35,839 bases of DNA from Candidatus Hodarchaeota archaeon (lineage in GTDB: Archaea > Asgardarchaeota > Heimdallarchaeia > Hodarchaeales > Hodarchaeaceae): the NCBI GenBank assembly GCA_016839815.1, contig JAEOTM010000071.1, positions 1 to 35,839 of the forward strand. The letters are read 5' to 3'. The notes below the pieces were generated by a model, which saw nothing but the letters and a program-made list of their open reading frames with translations, did not search any database and had not been told where the DNA came from. The stretch's first letter is position 1. Each line of letters opens with the position of its first letter. Below are positions 23,630 through 32,812 of the stretch, piece by piece. A program made the translations under genes and the position numbers.

Positions 23630-24874
23630 TTATTGTGAATTTCTCTTTTTCTTCCGATATCTTAACCATGGAACAATTATACTCAATGTTATCACAGTAT
23701 AAACAACGCTCATATTAGAAGTAATAGTGGGTGTAGTGGTGGTAGATTCAGTATCAGGGATTTCTGATGTAGATGGAGCTTTCGTATTTGTAGTAGTAGT
23801 GGTTGGAGGGGGAGTCGTAATTATATACCAGGGATTGTCATCACTGACAAGAATATATCCTCCTATAATCTTCTCTCTGATATCTTGAATATGTTCCCAA
23901 CGGCTTTTAGTGACGCCATTTAAGGAGTACTGCCCTTCTTTGATGCCTTGAGTGTAAGTCATTGAACTAATTCCTACTCCATCTTCAATAAGACCCAAGT
24001 CGTGAATACCTGATCGCCAGGTACCATCCATCTTGGATTTTATTGCAGTAAAAACAGCTGTTTCAAATTTTTTTAACATAGAACAAAGAATTATTCCAGG
24101 ATACATGTAATCCTGATCTATATCTACCCCAATGGCGTATACTCCAGCGCTTTCGCTTGCTGCTTGGAAAATACCGTGATTTGAAAAACCTGCAGCAGGA
24201 TAAATAATATCAATACCTTGAGTGTAAAAATTTTCACCTATAACCTTAGCAGTGGGAGGATCATTCCAACAAGCAGGAGGAGGAACAGGCATATATGTTT
24301 TGGTAACATTGACTGCTGGATTAACGTACTTGGCTCCCTGTTCGTAACCATATCCAAATTTGTTGATTAGATAAAGGTCCATACCACCTAAAAAGCCAAT
24401 CTTGTCAGTTTGTGTCACCATTGCAGCCAGTGCTCCTACCAAAAACGATCCTTCATGTTCTTTGAAAGTAAAGACCTGCACATTCGGTACTTTAAGATAT
24501 TCATCAATAATCGCCCAATCTTGATCAGGATAATCTCTAGCTGATTCGTTTAATGCAGTTGCTTGTAAGAACCCTACACAGATAATCAATTCATAATAAC
24601 CAGTGTTGGCAAGATCATGTTGGAAAGTTGCAAATTCAGGAATAGTTTCTGGTTCTATATAATCGACATCAATAGAGCTACTATATTCTGTTATTGCAAG
24701 TTCGATTCCCCTATACGCAGCGTCATTAAAATAATTATCACCTAAACCCCCAGTCGCAAAGATTATAGCAAAGCGGGTGGCTTGAGTAGAACCAGTATGA
24801 GTTACTGCTTGTAAAGCTGGAATAAAAATAAGAGTCGTTATTATTGTAAGCAGAATTTTTATCTTTTTCTTCAT
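23630..24874 (-). CDS. BMP/PnrA/Med-family binding protein with C-terminal membrane anchor
   Basis: 414 residues. A signal peptide (IKILLTIITTLIFIPALQA) is followed by the BMP domain: ATGGLGDNYFNDAAYRGIELA, LIICVGFLQATAL, EHEGSFLVGALAAMV and KIGFLGGMDLYLI, then DIIYPAAGFSNHG and GVDIDQDYM. This family binds purine nucleosides or autoinducer-like ligands outside the cell. Instead of a lipobox Cys it has a Pro/Thr stalk, one membrane helix and an RKKKRNS tail. No ABC permease or ATPase lies nearby, so it may act as a receptor or work with a remote transporter. Confidence 0.88.
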   Translation of the reverse strand: MKKKIKILLTIITTLIFIPALQAVTHTGSTQATRFAIIFATGGLGDNYFNDAAYRGIELAITEYSSSIDVDYIEPETIPEFATFQHDLANTGYYELIICVGFLQATALNESARDYPDQDWAIIDEYLKVPNVQVFTFKEHEGSFLVGALAAMVTQTDKIGFLGGMDLYLINKFGYGYEQGAKYVNPAVNVTKTYMPVPPPACWNDPPTAKVIGENFYTQGIDIIYPAAGFSNHGIFQAASESAGVYAIGVDIDQDYMYPGIILCSMLKKFETAVFTAIKSKMDGTWRSGIHDLGLIEDGVGISSMTYTQGIKEGQYSLNGVTKSRWEHIQDIREKIIGGYILVSDDNPWYIITTPPPTTTTTNTKAPSTSEIPDTESTTTTPTITSNMSVVYTVITLSIIVPWLRYRKKKRNSQ

Positions 24875-25014
24875 TTTTCATAACCCTGAAAGGTAATTTG
24901 TGGAAAGAACAACTAATTGAAAAATTACCAGAAATATGGTGAGTCTGAGTTTAAAAAAATTGTGACCAAACCATCTGAAACGTTTTTTATCGAATATTAG
25001 TTAATTTATCCAGA

Positions 25015-25389
25015 TTATGAAAGAATCAGCTCTGTTTCGATACTGTAGTTGTCAGGCATTAAGAAAACCTCTCGAAAGACTTTTTCAAGTATAAGACTTC
25101 CTTGTTCAGGAGTTGCTTGGCCCTGAAAGGCTTCATCCATTTTTTCAAACAACACAAACACTCTCTCCAACGTTTTGACCTCATTTTTACTCAATGATAC
25201 TTTCGGTATATCAATGATCACTAATCTACCTCCGTTTCCACCAGCAGCTTGAACAAATCGTTTTGTGGATATTTCGCTAAAAATTACAAAATTATTGGGC
25301 CCTCCGTCATAAATCAGTGATTCTAAGTACGTTTTGAATATCTTCTTTCTCTCATTTTTTCTCAAATGAAATATTCCACCTAATTTCAT
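25015..25389 (-). CDS. Small protein of unknown function
   Basis: 124 residues, soluble, no family I recognise. It has an alpha/beta pattern: LESLIYDGGPNNFVIFSE, RLVIIDIPKVSLSKNEV, and a helix VKTLERVFVLFEKMDEA. The FVIFSE...GGRLVIIDIP layout faintly recalls chaperone-like alpha/beta folds, but the match is too weak to name. It diverges from the MoxR gene across 80 bases and follows the BMP gene on the same strand in order of transcription after 140 bases. Confidence 0.6.
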   Translation of the reverse strand: MKLGGIFHLRKNERKKIFKTYLESLIYDGGPNNFVIFSEISTKRFVQAAGGNGGRLVIIDIPKVSLSKNEVKTLERVFVLFEKMDEAFQGQATPEQGSLILEKVFREVFLMPDNYSIETELILS

Positions 25390-25469
25390 GTCCTTTTTTT
25401 CATTTCATACTTTGGTTCAAAAATTAAAAGTATTCTTAAATCAAAACTCAAAGAATGTTAAGCGACTGA

Positions 25470-26357
25470 TTGCTGGAGAGGTTTCATCTGAACGTTGATC
25501 TTGCTTCATATAATTATATTTCCACTCCTGAAATTGATATTACCATTAAATTAGCCTTAAAACTTAACCGTCCGATATTGATAGAAGGTCCCGCGGGTAC
25601 AGGAAAAACAAGCATAGCTATCTCTCTAGCAAATGCATTGAAGTGGGCCTTATATCGTATTCAATGCTACGAGGGAATCACAGTGGAGAGTGTTATTGGG
25701 GAATTCGATTATCGAAGGCAGTTATTGCATATTGAGCTGGAGCGTCAGAAACCACATAATCCAATGAATGTTGAAATGGATCTTGAAAATATCTTTTCTC
25801 GAGACTTTTTTATTGAACGACCTCTGTTTCTTTCATTTATTTCAAATCAACCTAACGTGTTATTGATTGATGAAATTGACAAATCAGATGAAGAGTTCGA
25901 AGCTTTCTTATTAGAGGCATTAGGGGAACGTCAAATTTCTATACCAGAGTTAGGGACATTTAAAGCCGATAATCATGATCAAGTAGTTATTCTTACCAGT
26001 AATTCGAGTAGAGATCTTAGTGAACCTCTCCGTCGACGATGCCTCTATCTTTATGTAGATTTTCCTTCAATAGAACGAGAAAAGGAAATTCTATCAGTTC
26101 ATACAGATATGTCACTTGATTCTCCTTTACTTTCAAGTATTACAAAAGTTGTTCATCACCTTAGATCATTAGATTTACGCAAAGTGCCTTCTATCGCAGA
26201 AACGATCGATTGGGCTAATTCACTCATTCATCTCGGAAAAACACAGCTTGATGAAGAAGTACTAAGGAATACTCTTCCAGTATTGCTTAAATATCAAGAA
26301 GATCTGCTTCTGATTAAAAATAAGCATAGTGAGTTGATAAGATTAAGTAATATGTGA
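25470..26357 (+). CDS. MoxR-family AAA+ ATPase
   Basis: 295 residues from a TTG at 25470. Walker A GPAGTGKTS (residues 40-48), Walker B NVLLIDEIDKSD, sensor 1 VVILTSNSSRDLSE, and arginine finger region PLRRRCLYLYV give a clear MoxR ATPase. Such proteins work with a VWA-domain partner in metal insertion or complex maturation. The partner gene follows seven bases downstream. The start has no ATG; GGAGAGG falls inside the frame, so a CTG at 25488 is a remote alternative. Confidence 0.92.
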   Translation: MLERFHLNVDLASYNYISTPEIDITIKLALKLNRPILIEGPAGTGKTSIAISLANALKWALYRIQCYEGITVESVIGEFDYRRQLLHIELERQKPHNPMNVEMDLENIFSRDFFIERPLFLSFISNQPNVLLIDEIDKSDEEFEAFLLEALGERQISIPELGTFKADNHDQVVILTSNSSRDLSEPLRRRCLYLYVDFPSIEREKEILSVHTDMSLDSPLLSSITKVVHHLRSLDLRKVPSIAETIDWANSLIHLGKTQLDEEVLRNTLPVLLKYQEDLLLIKNKHSELIRLSNM

Positions 26358-26364
26358 TCTTTCT

Positions 26365-27786
26365 ATGTCTGTAATCCTCAATTTTGTTGAATCATTACGC
26401 TTTCTTGGTTTACCGATTTCTCCTTCCGAAACTATTACCGCTCAGCAAGTCTTTCAGTATTTAGGTGCAGTAAACAAAGAAGTATTACGGATGGGGCTAA
26501 AAGTAGCGATCTTAAAACGTTATGAGGATTTTAACATTTTTAATGTGTGTTTTGATCAATACTTTGTGGGAATTGAATCACGAGAGAAAGAAAATGATCC
26601 ACACCTCTCACCTGAATCTGAATCCTTTTTGAGGGCAATGCAACGCTCAACAAATACTAATGATGCACTCATTGCGGAGCTCATTGTAACTGATCAACTG
26701 AATGAAGCTGTCCAAACAGCAATGATGATGGTTCCCACAGGAGGGGGAACTGCAGGTGGACAACCAGCTGAACAAGAGAGATTTAACCTTCAACAACGAC
26801 TTTCACGTGCATTAAATCGTACTTTTAATCTGGAAGTTCCAATTAGAGGATTAACTCCATCTCAACGTATGGAATTAAGTTCAGAAATTATTCGAATTGG
26901 TTTTAATTTGTATCAGCTATTCAATGAAATTGAAAAAAGAGAAGTTACGGATACCAAGGATAATATTTCTCGTGAAGTCATTGTTAATGAAACACCAGAG
27001 GATTTGTATCAACTTGATCAGTTTTTAACCCAGGATTTAGCGACTGTTTCGGCCACTATGGCTAACATTAAAGAACATCTTTTAGAGATTGGAAAGATCC
27101 TTGCATCTCGTGAACGACGACGGAGAAGATTAGCCAAACATGGAAAATTAGATTTCCGTAGAACCATCAGAAAGAATCTCAAAAACAATGGAGTTATGTT
27201 GGAACTTGTTCATAAGCATAAACGAATCGAAGATCCTGAAATTATAATATTAAATGATGTATCAGGATCTACACGCTGGATTGCTGATTGGTTTTTTGTT
27301 ATCTGTTATACTGCGCAGCAGGTTTACAAGAAGATTCGAGTTTTTGAATTTGATAATACAATGGTTGAAGTGTCTTCTGCATTAAGTCGAAAAACGATCG
27401 ATCGGGCCATGAAAGATAGGCAAGAATGTTGGAAGCGACCATTACGAACGCGAAGAATCCATTCAGACTACCAAGATAGCTTTGAGGATTTTTTTCATCT
27501 AATCAAGCATAAGCCGCTCAATAAGAGAACTTCTATCCTTATTCTAGGGGATTGTCGAGATTTTGAAGGAATGTGGAGGCATGATCACCCAATTAGTAGT
27601 GAATATATCCAGAAAATGGTTAATACCGCTAAAAGAGTATTAATATTAAATCCTGAAAGTCATAATCTCTGGAATGCTGGTGATTCTGTTGTTAAATATT
27701 ATCAACAGGTCGGCGCGTATGTTTATCAAGTGGCCACTCTTCAAGACTTACTAGATTTCGTATTTCAATTAAAAATTCCGAATTAA
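26365..27786 (+). CDS. VWA-domain protein, CoxE-like partner of MoxR
   Basis: 473 residues. The C-terminal half has a von Willebrand factor A domain with a MIDAS motif NDVSGSTRW (DxSxS), then a beta strand RVFEFDNTMVEV and LILGDCRDFEG. The N-terminal part is helical and includes an acidic and a basic region. CoxE-like proteins act with MoxR/CoxD ATPases in maturing molybdenum or other cofactor enzymes, but no such target enzyme lies in this window. The last four bases overlap the GrpB stop on the other strand. Confidence 0.9.
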   Translation: MSVILNFVESLRFLGLPISPSETITAQQVFQYLGAVNKEVLRMGLKVAILKRYEDFNIFNVCFDQYFVGIESREKENDPHLSPESESFLRAMQRSTNTNDALIAELIVTDQLNEAVQTAMMMVPTGGGTAGGQPAEQERFNLQQRLSRALNRTFNLEVPIRGLTPSQRMELSSEIIRIGFNLYQLFNEIEKREVTDTKDNISREVIVNETPEDLYQLDQFLTQDLATVSATMANIKEHLLEIGKILASRERRRRRLAKHGKLDFRRTIRKNLKNNGVMLELVHKHKRIEDPEIIILNDVSGSTRWIADWFFVICYTAQQVYKKIRVFEFDNTMVEVSSALSRKTIDRAMKDRQECWKRPLRTRRIHSDYQDSFEDFFHLIKHKPLNKRTSILILGDCRDFEGMWRHDHPISSEYIQKMVNTAKRVLILNPESHNLWNAGDSVVKYYQQVGAYVYQVATLQDLLDFVFQLKIPN

Positions 27787-28325
27787 GTAGATCTTTTACC
27801 TTTCTTTGCCACAGGTTTTAAAATTTGAGTAATAAATGGAGTTTTTCCTTCGGTATATTTATTTCGTTCAGTCGGAAACTTCTTAGCAAGCTCTATCTTT
27901 AATTTTTGATAACGAATTTTCTTCCCTTCATCGCGTAAGAGGATGTCGCGAAATAATATATGATTACTCCATTCTTTTGATTCATACTCAACAAAATGTA
28001 AGTGAAAAAGACGGGGAGATCCTTTCTTAAAAAAACGACGTTTTTCATCCCCTGCTTCGGCAGTGTAACTGTAATCTAATACCTCAAGGACATTTAGAAC
28101 ATTTTTGTTGAAGACATCCCTCAGATCATTAATTCCTATCAAGATATCAATTACAGGTTTGGCAATAATTCCTGGAATAGCTGTACTTCCGATATGTTCA
28201 ATCCCTAGAATTAGTTCACCCAGTGCTAACAGAATCATAGCACTTTCGAATTGGAAGCGATAATCCCATGATTTTTGATATTCAACCAATTGGATCATAT
28301 CATCGCCAAAACCCAGTAAAGTCAT
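27783..28325 (-). CDS. GrpB/UPF0157-family nucleotidyltransferase-fold protein
   Basis: About 180 residues from ATG 28325; TTG 28343 adds six. The family core is IEHIGSTAIPGIIAKPVIDILIGI, a nucleotidyltransferase-like fold seen in GrpB proteins, followed by FKKGSPRLFHLHFVE and an end KIELAKKFPTERNKYTEGKTPFI. Some members are fused to dephospho-CoA kinase. The substrate is unknown. The stop overlaps the VWA stop by four bases. Confidence 0.87.
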   Translation of the reverse strand: MTLLGFGDDMIQLVEYQKSWDYRFQFESAMILLALGELILGIEHIGSTAIPGIIAKPVIDILIGINDLRDVFNKNVLNVLEVLDYSYTAEAGDEKRRFFKKGSPRLFHLHFVEYESKEWSNHILFRDILLRDEGKKIRYQKLKIELAKKFPTERNKYTEGKTPFITQILKPVAKKGKRST

Positions 28326-28504
28326 TTTAGTATTTACATCCAATTTGACAAATAGTTATATTTTAGAATTCCTTACGGGGGAGAAAACAGTTCTCAAGAT
28401 CTGATATTTAATATTTCCTCGCGATGTCATAGAAAAAAAAATCTTTGAGCTGTTGATTGAAACCATCCTTTTCCCAAAGATTAAAAAAATAATTAAGAAT
28501 TTCA

Positions 28505-29193
28505 ATGAAGGCACAGGACTACGTTCGAGGTGAAAAACAATTCCAGGTGATTACTTTTCCAAAATTCTTTCTGAGAAGGATATTCACAAGAAAGGGACTG
28601 AACTCTTCTTAAAGCTTGTTGAATCAATAGAAGTTGCTTATAAAACATATGTTAAGGCTATCTATGCATGGAGAGAAAAGGATTACGAAAAGGGGTATAA
28701 ATTAAAGGACGAAATAATTACTCTTGAGAAAAATGCCGATAAAGTCAAAGATGTGTTCTTTGAGAGTATCTTCAGGAAGAAAGCTTATCTTCCCCAAATT
28801 ACGGAGGAAAGGCATAAACTAATGCTTAATGCGGATGTTGTGCTAGACTGTATCGAGAGAGGAGTCAGAGTTCTTTGCTTAAAAAAGCTAGATGAAAGTT
28901 ATTTTCCCCCAGAATTTGATGAAATCCTAGATAAGACCGATGATGTCATCGAGCTATATATCGAAGCACATAAGGCCTTTTTTGATGATTATGAAAAAGC
29001 AGCAAAAAAAGCTAGAAAACTCGAAAAAACAAGGGATGAAGTCAGGGATCTGTATTATAAGGCATTAGGAAGAGTTCTCAATGATGAATTTCCTCGTGGT
29101 ACAAGAAGATTACTGAATGATACCGTTCGCATAAGTATACGTGCAGAAGAAGGAATTGACTATTTGAAAGTGCTGATCGCAAGGCACAGTTAA
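28505..29193 (+). CDS. DUF47 (PhoU-like) phosphate-transport accessory, with an apparent -1 frameshift near 28537
   Basis: The plain open frame starts only at GTG 28753 and gives 146 residues, too short for DUF47 (usually about 210-225). The same frame is open back to 28534 and encodes a family-like helix (LVESIEVAYKTYVKA, EKDYEKGYKLKDEI) but has no start codon. An ATG at 28505 in another frame encodes MKAQDYVRGEK and then meets the main frame at the A5 run in GGTGAAAAACAA. A -1 shift (or one missing A) there joins them into 229 residues. DUF47 proteins regulate or assist PiT phosphate carriers; the PiT gene follows 11 bases downstream. Programmed slippage, mutation or sequence error are all possible. 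Confidence 0.75.
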
Positions 29194-29204
29194 TAATAAA
29201 CAAG

Positions 29205-30197
29205 GTGGTTTTCCTGACTGATCCAGAAGTCCTTGCACTGGCTATAGGAATCGGATTATTTGTAGCTTTTACCATCGGTGCTAATGATGAAACAATGACA
29301 CCCGCAGTAGGTGCAGGTTTGCTAGGTCTAGGAGCAGCTGTTGTGATTGGAGGTGTCTTCAATCTGATAGGAGTTTTCTTTTTAGGTGAAAGTGTTGCAA
29401 AGACTGTAGGTAATAATTTCACTTATCCAGAATACCCGTTAACACTTCCCATGGTGTTTATTATTTTAATATCAATGGCTGCTTGGTTACTCATTGTTTC
29501 AATAAAAGGAATTCCAATAAGTACCACTCAATCAATCGTAGGCAGTGTTTTAGGTATTGCAATTCTTAAATATAATATTAACGCAATTCGTTTCGATACA
29601 GTAGCCATTGTGGTTCTGAGTTGGGTTGTAAGTCCTTTACTAGGTCTTTTGGGAGGTTATCTGTTCTACAGATTAATACAAGCGTTCCAAAGGTCACTGA
29701 AACGAACAGGGTACTCTGATTATGAGCGGCAGGAGAAGTATGCTGCGTATGCCTTAGCATTCTTTTTACTATTCTCAGTTTTTTCAAGAAGTGGGAATGA
29801 TGTAGCTAAGGCCATAGGTCCATTAATGGCATTAGAAGAAATAGCAGCAGATCCATTTATTGCTCTTCTTGCTGGAGGAGTGGGGATGTGTCTTGGAGTT
29901 ATTATCTTGGGACGACGAGTAGTAAAAAAGTTGGCAAAGGATATTGTTGCTTTATCACCAACTTCTGCTTTAGCAGCTAGTGTTTCTGTTTCAATTATTA
30001 TGTTTGTGGGAACATTGATGGCTATGCCTTTGAGTGGAAGTCATATTCTGGTAGCAGCATTTATTGGTGTAGGCTTTGTAAATCAAGAGAAGGTAGATAT
30101 GGATTCTTTGAAGGAAATTGGTATAAGCTGGGTCATAACAACTCCTGCATCAGCAATCTTTTCAGGTGCACTCTTTTTACTGACAACATTAGTGTAA
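29205..30197 (+). CDS. PiT-family inorganic phosphate transporter
   Basis: 330 residues from a GTG. The duplicated PiT signature is clear: GANDETMTPAVGAG at residues 25-38 and SGNDVAKAIGPL in the second half. About ten membrane helices are visible, with ISTTQSIVGSVLG and PLSGSHILVAAFIG in the usual places. It would import phosphate (or metal phosphate) by cation symport. It is paired with the DUF47 gene before it and its stop nearly touches the opposing gene's stop. Confidence 0.93.
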   Translation: MVFLTDPEVLALAIGIGLFVAFTIGANDETMTPAVGAGLLGLGAAVVIGGVFNLIGVFFLGESVAKTVGNNFTYPEYPLTLPMVFIILISMAAWLLIVSIKGIPISTTQSIVGSVLGIAILKYNINAIRFDTVAIVVLSWVVSPLLGLLGGYLFYRLIQAFQRSLKRTGYSDYERQEKYAAYALAFFLLFSVFSRSGNDVAKAIGPLMALEEIAADPFIALLAGGVGMCLGVIILGRRVVKKLAKDIVALSPTSALAASVSVSIIMFVGTLMAMPLSGSHILVAAFIGVGFVNQEKVDMDSLKEIGISWVITTPASAIFSGALFLLTTLV

Positions 30198-30198
30198 A

Positions 30199-30729
30199 CT
30201 AGACTAATTCCTCATCTGTAAGATAGGCTCTATATCGTCCTACCAAAATTACAGCACCAATTATAAAACAAACTAGACAAAGGAAATAAACTAATTCCTG
30301 GGTTAATAAATTTAAAAAAGGATTTTCCGCGGGAAAAATGTAAAATAGCTGCTGATCCTCATAGAGAAACGCGTCTAGAAGAACATGAGACATAGTTCCG
30401 ATCCATGCACTCAGTAAACACATCTGTAAGGAATAATTAGGGAGAGTAAAAGGTGTAGGGTTATCAAACTTAAAATCTATGCGATGAATAAGCTTGTGCG
30501 TTAAGAATGAACCTATACCAACAAAGATACCTAATATGAATGCTCCAATAAAGGAATGCATAAACCCGTGAAGTGGAACTCCCGAGTTTGGGAATAAAAG
30601 CGAATATACACCTTCAACATCAATAATTACACTTCCAACAAATAGACCAATGGGATCTAATGTAATCACAATTGCTTGAATTAGAAGAGAAATTCCTAGA
30701 TGAAATGGTGTGAAAACTATCGTACCCAC
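30199..30729 (-). CDS. Membrane hydrolase-like protein (YdjM/DUF457-like)
   Basis: 176 residues from GTG 30729. Four or five membrane helices with conserved polar motifs: TPFHLGISL at the N-terminus, IDVEGVY where the family has a D-x-D, LHGFMHSFIGAF, and GTMSHVLLDAF. This His/Asp arrangement fits the YdjM/DUF457 family of putative metal-dependent membrane hydrolases. Substrate unknown. It converges on the PiT gene. Confidence 0.65.
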   Translation of the reverse strand: MGTIVFTPFHLGISLLIQAIVITLDPIGLFVGSVIIDVEGVYSLLFPNSGVPLHGFMHSFIGAFILGIFVGIGSFLTHKLIHRIDFKFDNPTPFTLPNYSLQMCLLSAWIGTMSHVLLDAFLYEDQQLFYIFPAENPFLNLLTQELVYFLCLVCFIIGAVILVGRYRAYLTDEELV

Positions 30730-30884
30730 CTACTCAATACTGCCTTTTTTCAGATAGTAACTGCTATTTATACACCGGTATTTAAAAAACCTATTAAACA
30801 AATATACTTAAACCATCTTATAATTATCCTTGAAGCTCAAAGAATTTATCTCAAAATAGTTTATCTACATGAGAAGGTCGTTAA

Positions 30885-31643
30885 TTGTATACACTAGCAG
30901 TAATTTCAGATATTCATGCTAACCTAGAGGCCTATGAAGCTGTCATGGAGCATATGCGAGTTAACTTTCCTGAAATTGCTGAAATTTTATGTCCTGGTGA
31001 TCTCGTTGGGTACGGACCAAAACCCCGTGAAGTCATTGAGGCAATCGTAAGTGATCAACAGGTACTTGCGATTACTAAAGGGAATCATGATCACGCCATA
31101 GGTGGTGGCGGTCGAGATTTGAAAAATATAGATACTTACGTGTCTAAATTTAACCCTCTAGCTCAGATTGCCATTCGATGGCAGGTATCGATCCTTTCTG
31201 AGGAATTAAAGACATTTCTTTATCAGCTCCCCCATACACGAACCTGTCTTCATCATAGCGAGGCTAATGCTCAGATTGGAATCATTCATGGTTCTCCTAA
31301 TTTTCCTCTTGATGAGTATATTCTTCCTAAAACACCTGCTCAGATGGCTCTATTCCCGTTTATGCAACTCATAGAAATTAACGTTCTCCTTCTAGGCCAT
31401 ACTCACATCCCATTTATCGAGAAAGCTACCTCCGATGATGATTCGGAATTATTAATGATTAATCCTGGTAGTGTCGGTCAACCCCGTGATAAGGATCCCC
31501 GAGCTTCGTATGCGGTAATTGATCTTAAAAATTTGGAAGCAGAAATCATTCGTGTAGATTATGATATTGACAAAGTCAACAAGCAAATAGCTAAAGTCGG
31601 ATTACCAGATTTTTTGGGTGACCGTCTCGCTCAAGGAATTTAG
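30885..31643 (+). CDS. Calcineurin-like metallophosphoesterase (YfcE/MJ0936-like)
   Basis: 252 residues from TTG 30885; the first strand (YTLAVISDIHANLEAY) leaves no room for a later start, and GAGAAGG lies seven bases upstream. Motifs: SDIHANLEA, CPGDLVGYGP, TKGNHDHA, GIIHGSP, LLGHTHIPF and NPGSVGQPR. This set fits cyclic-nucleotide-type phosphodiesterases of the YfcE/MJ0936 group. The in vivo substrate is uncertain. The gene stands alone, 62 bases before a small membrane protein gene. Confidence 0.9.
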   Translation: MYTLAVISDIHANLEAYEAVMEHMRVNFPEIAEILCPGDLVGYGPKPREVIEAIVSDQQVLAITKGNHDHAIGGGGRDLKNIDTYVSKFNPLAQIAIRWQVSILSEELKTFLYQLPHTRTCLHHSEANAQIGIIHGSPNFPLDEYILPKTPAQMALFPFMQLIEINVLLLGHTHIPFIEKATSDDDSELLMINPGSVGQPRDKDPRASYAVIDLKNLEAEIIRVDYDIDKVNKQIAKVGLPDFLGDRLAQGI

Positions 31644-31704
31644 ATGTCCACTCAGTTGTCCCTATCAAAGAATTTATATTTTTTAACAAAGTATCTTACA
31701 TCTA

Positions 31705-31911
31705 ATGTCAGACACAGATAAAGATGACCCCACTTCCGGTGCAGATACTAAGGAATATGTTATCCCTCAAGGTTATAGTTGGTATGGCATTTCAAGTGGT
31801 CATTCCGTTCCTGTAGATCGTGTGCAAAGTAGAAATATATTAAAAGACTTTCTCTTTGGGGTTATTATAATTTTAGGAGTTATTCTACTTTTGCTCATTC
31901 TTTATAATTAG
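31705..31911 (+). CDS. Small single-pass (tail-anchored) membrane protein
   Basis: 68 residues: an acidic N-terminus (MSDTDKDDPTSGAD), a Tyr/Gly/Ser-rich middle, then one long hydrophobic helix (FGVIIILGVILLLLILYN) that ends the protein. This is a tail-anchor layout with the N-terminus likely in the cytosol. The coding pattern (acidic start, clean helix end) supports a real gene. Function unknown. Confidence 0.55.
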   Translation: MSDTDKDDPTSGADTKEYVIPQGYSWYGISSGHSVPVDRVQSRNILKDFLFGVIIILGVILLLLILYN

Positions 31912-32293
31912 AAAAAATAACCCACGTTTTGATGAGTGAAGTAGATACGTTTATTGTCTTATCTCTTTATTCTAGGAATTGTAAATTATTCTAGAATGAA
32001 CGTTCCTGAACTTTATCCAATGTACCAAAGGACCTCCTTCAACTCTTTTTACTTATTGAGAATAATGGAATATCTAGAATTATTTTAAAAATGATATTCT
32101 ATTAATTCAATAGAGTTAAGGAAATAACTTTATCTATAACAATTTAAACTCCTCTAATTACGTAAAGAACATAAGAATCTAAGTCTAGGACGACCAGCTG
32201 GCACGAAGCCTGTTAAATCTTGGAAATAAAAACTCCGTAACGGACGATCTAGAAATCCCAGTTCTTTACCATATAGAACATGGATCGATCTTA
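31912..32293. other. 382-base region without a confident gene
   Basis: AT-rich, with no RNA gene that I can see. It holds a 30-codon ATG frame (31996-32088) without support, and a short open stretch (about 32158-32229) encoding LGRPAGTKPVKSWK, an AT-hook-like core. From 32189 the GTPase frame is already open for 35 codons but lacks an ATG, GTG or TTG. A TATA-like TTTATCTATAA near 32128 could be the GTPase promoter. Confidence 0.4.
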
Positions 32294-32812
32294 ATGGCTG
32301 AAGATACGCTAAAATATAAAGTTGTTTTAGCAGGTGAAGGCGCGGTAGGAAAAACTACCCTTATAAATCGGTTTGTTACTGGGGGATTTTCAGCTGATTA
32401 CAAAGCCACGATTGGAGTTCAAATATTCTCCAAGGCTGTTGTTTTAGATGGCGATAAAGAAGTGAATCTTCAAATTTGGGATATAGCAGGGCAAACGCTA
32501 TTTCGGAATCTCCGTACCAAGTTTTTCCAAAATGCTTCGGGCGCATTACTTGTTTTCGACTTAACAGTCCCAGCTACCTTAGAAAATCTACATACATGGA
32601 TTGCTGATATTAAGAATATTACTAATAGTATTCCTTTTGTATTAATAGGCAATAAAGTTGACTTAACTGAACTAAAATCAATTTCTCAAGATGATGTTAA
32701 CGCTTTTATTATACAATACTTTGATGATATTCGAGTTCATTATAATACAAGTGCATTAACAGGTGTCAATGTAGAACAGGCTTTCCTTGAATTGGTTAAG
32801 AATATGGTTTAG
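32294..32812 (+). CDS. Ras/Rab-like small GTPase
   Basis: 172 residues. All five G motifs are present: G1 GEGAVGKTT (14-22), switch I T39 in KATIG, G3 WDIAGQ (62-67, with Gln67 for hydrolysis), G4 NKVD (120-123) and G5 TSAL (152-155). The layout is Rab/Ras-like and typical of the expanded GTPase sets of Asgard archaea. There is no C-terminal Cys motif for prenylation, so it is probably soluble or bound through partners. No exchange factor, GAP, longin or roadblock gene is evident next to it. No ribosome binding site precedes the ATG, so it may be leaderless. Confidence 0.95.
   Translation: MAEDTLKYKVVLAGEGAVGKTTLINRFVTGGFSADYKATIGVQIFSKAVVLDGDKEVNLQIWDIAGQTLFRNLRTKFFQNASGALLVFDLTVPATLENLHTWIADIKNITNSIPFVLIGNKVDLTELKSISQDDVNAFIIQYFDDIRVHYNTSALTGVNVEQAFLELVKNMV

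Noticed and set aside
22457..24874. Possible operon linking the ferredoxin-domain protein and the BMP-type binding protein
   Set aside because: Only 33 bases separate them, but the functions do not fit and I see no coupling signal; shared transcription is possible but not claimed.
29078..29422. 114-codon antisense frame across the DUF47/PiT junction
   Set aside because: Low-complexity Pro/Thr/Ala content and full overlap with two well-supported genes mark it as a shadow.
31996..32088. 30-codon ATG frame in the gap before the GTPase gene
   Set aside because: No ribosome binding site, no recognisable features, and within chance length.
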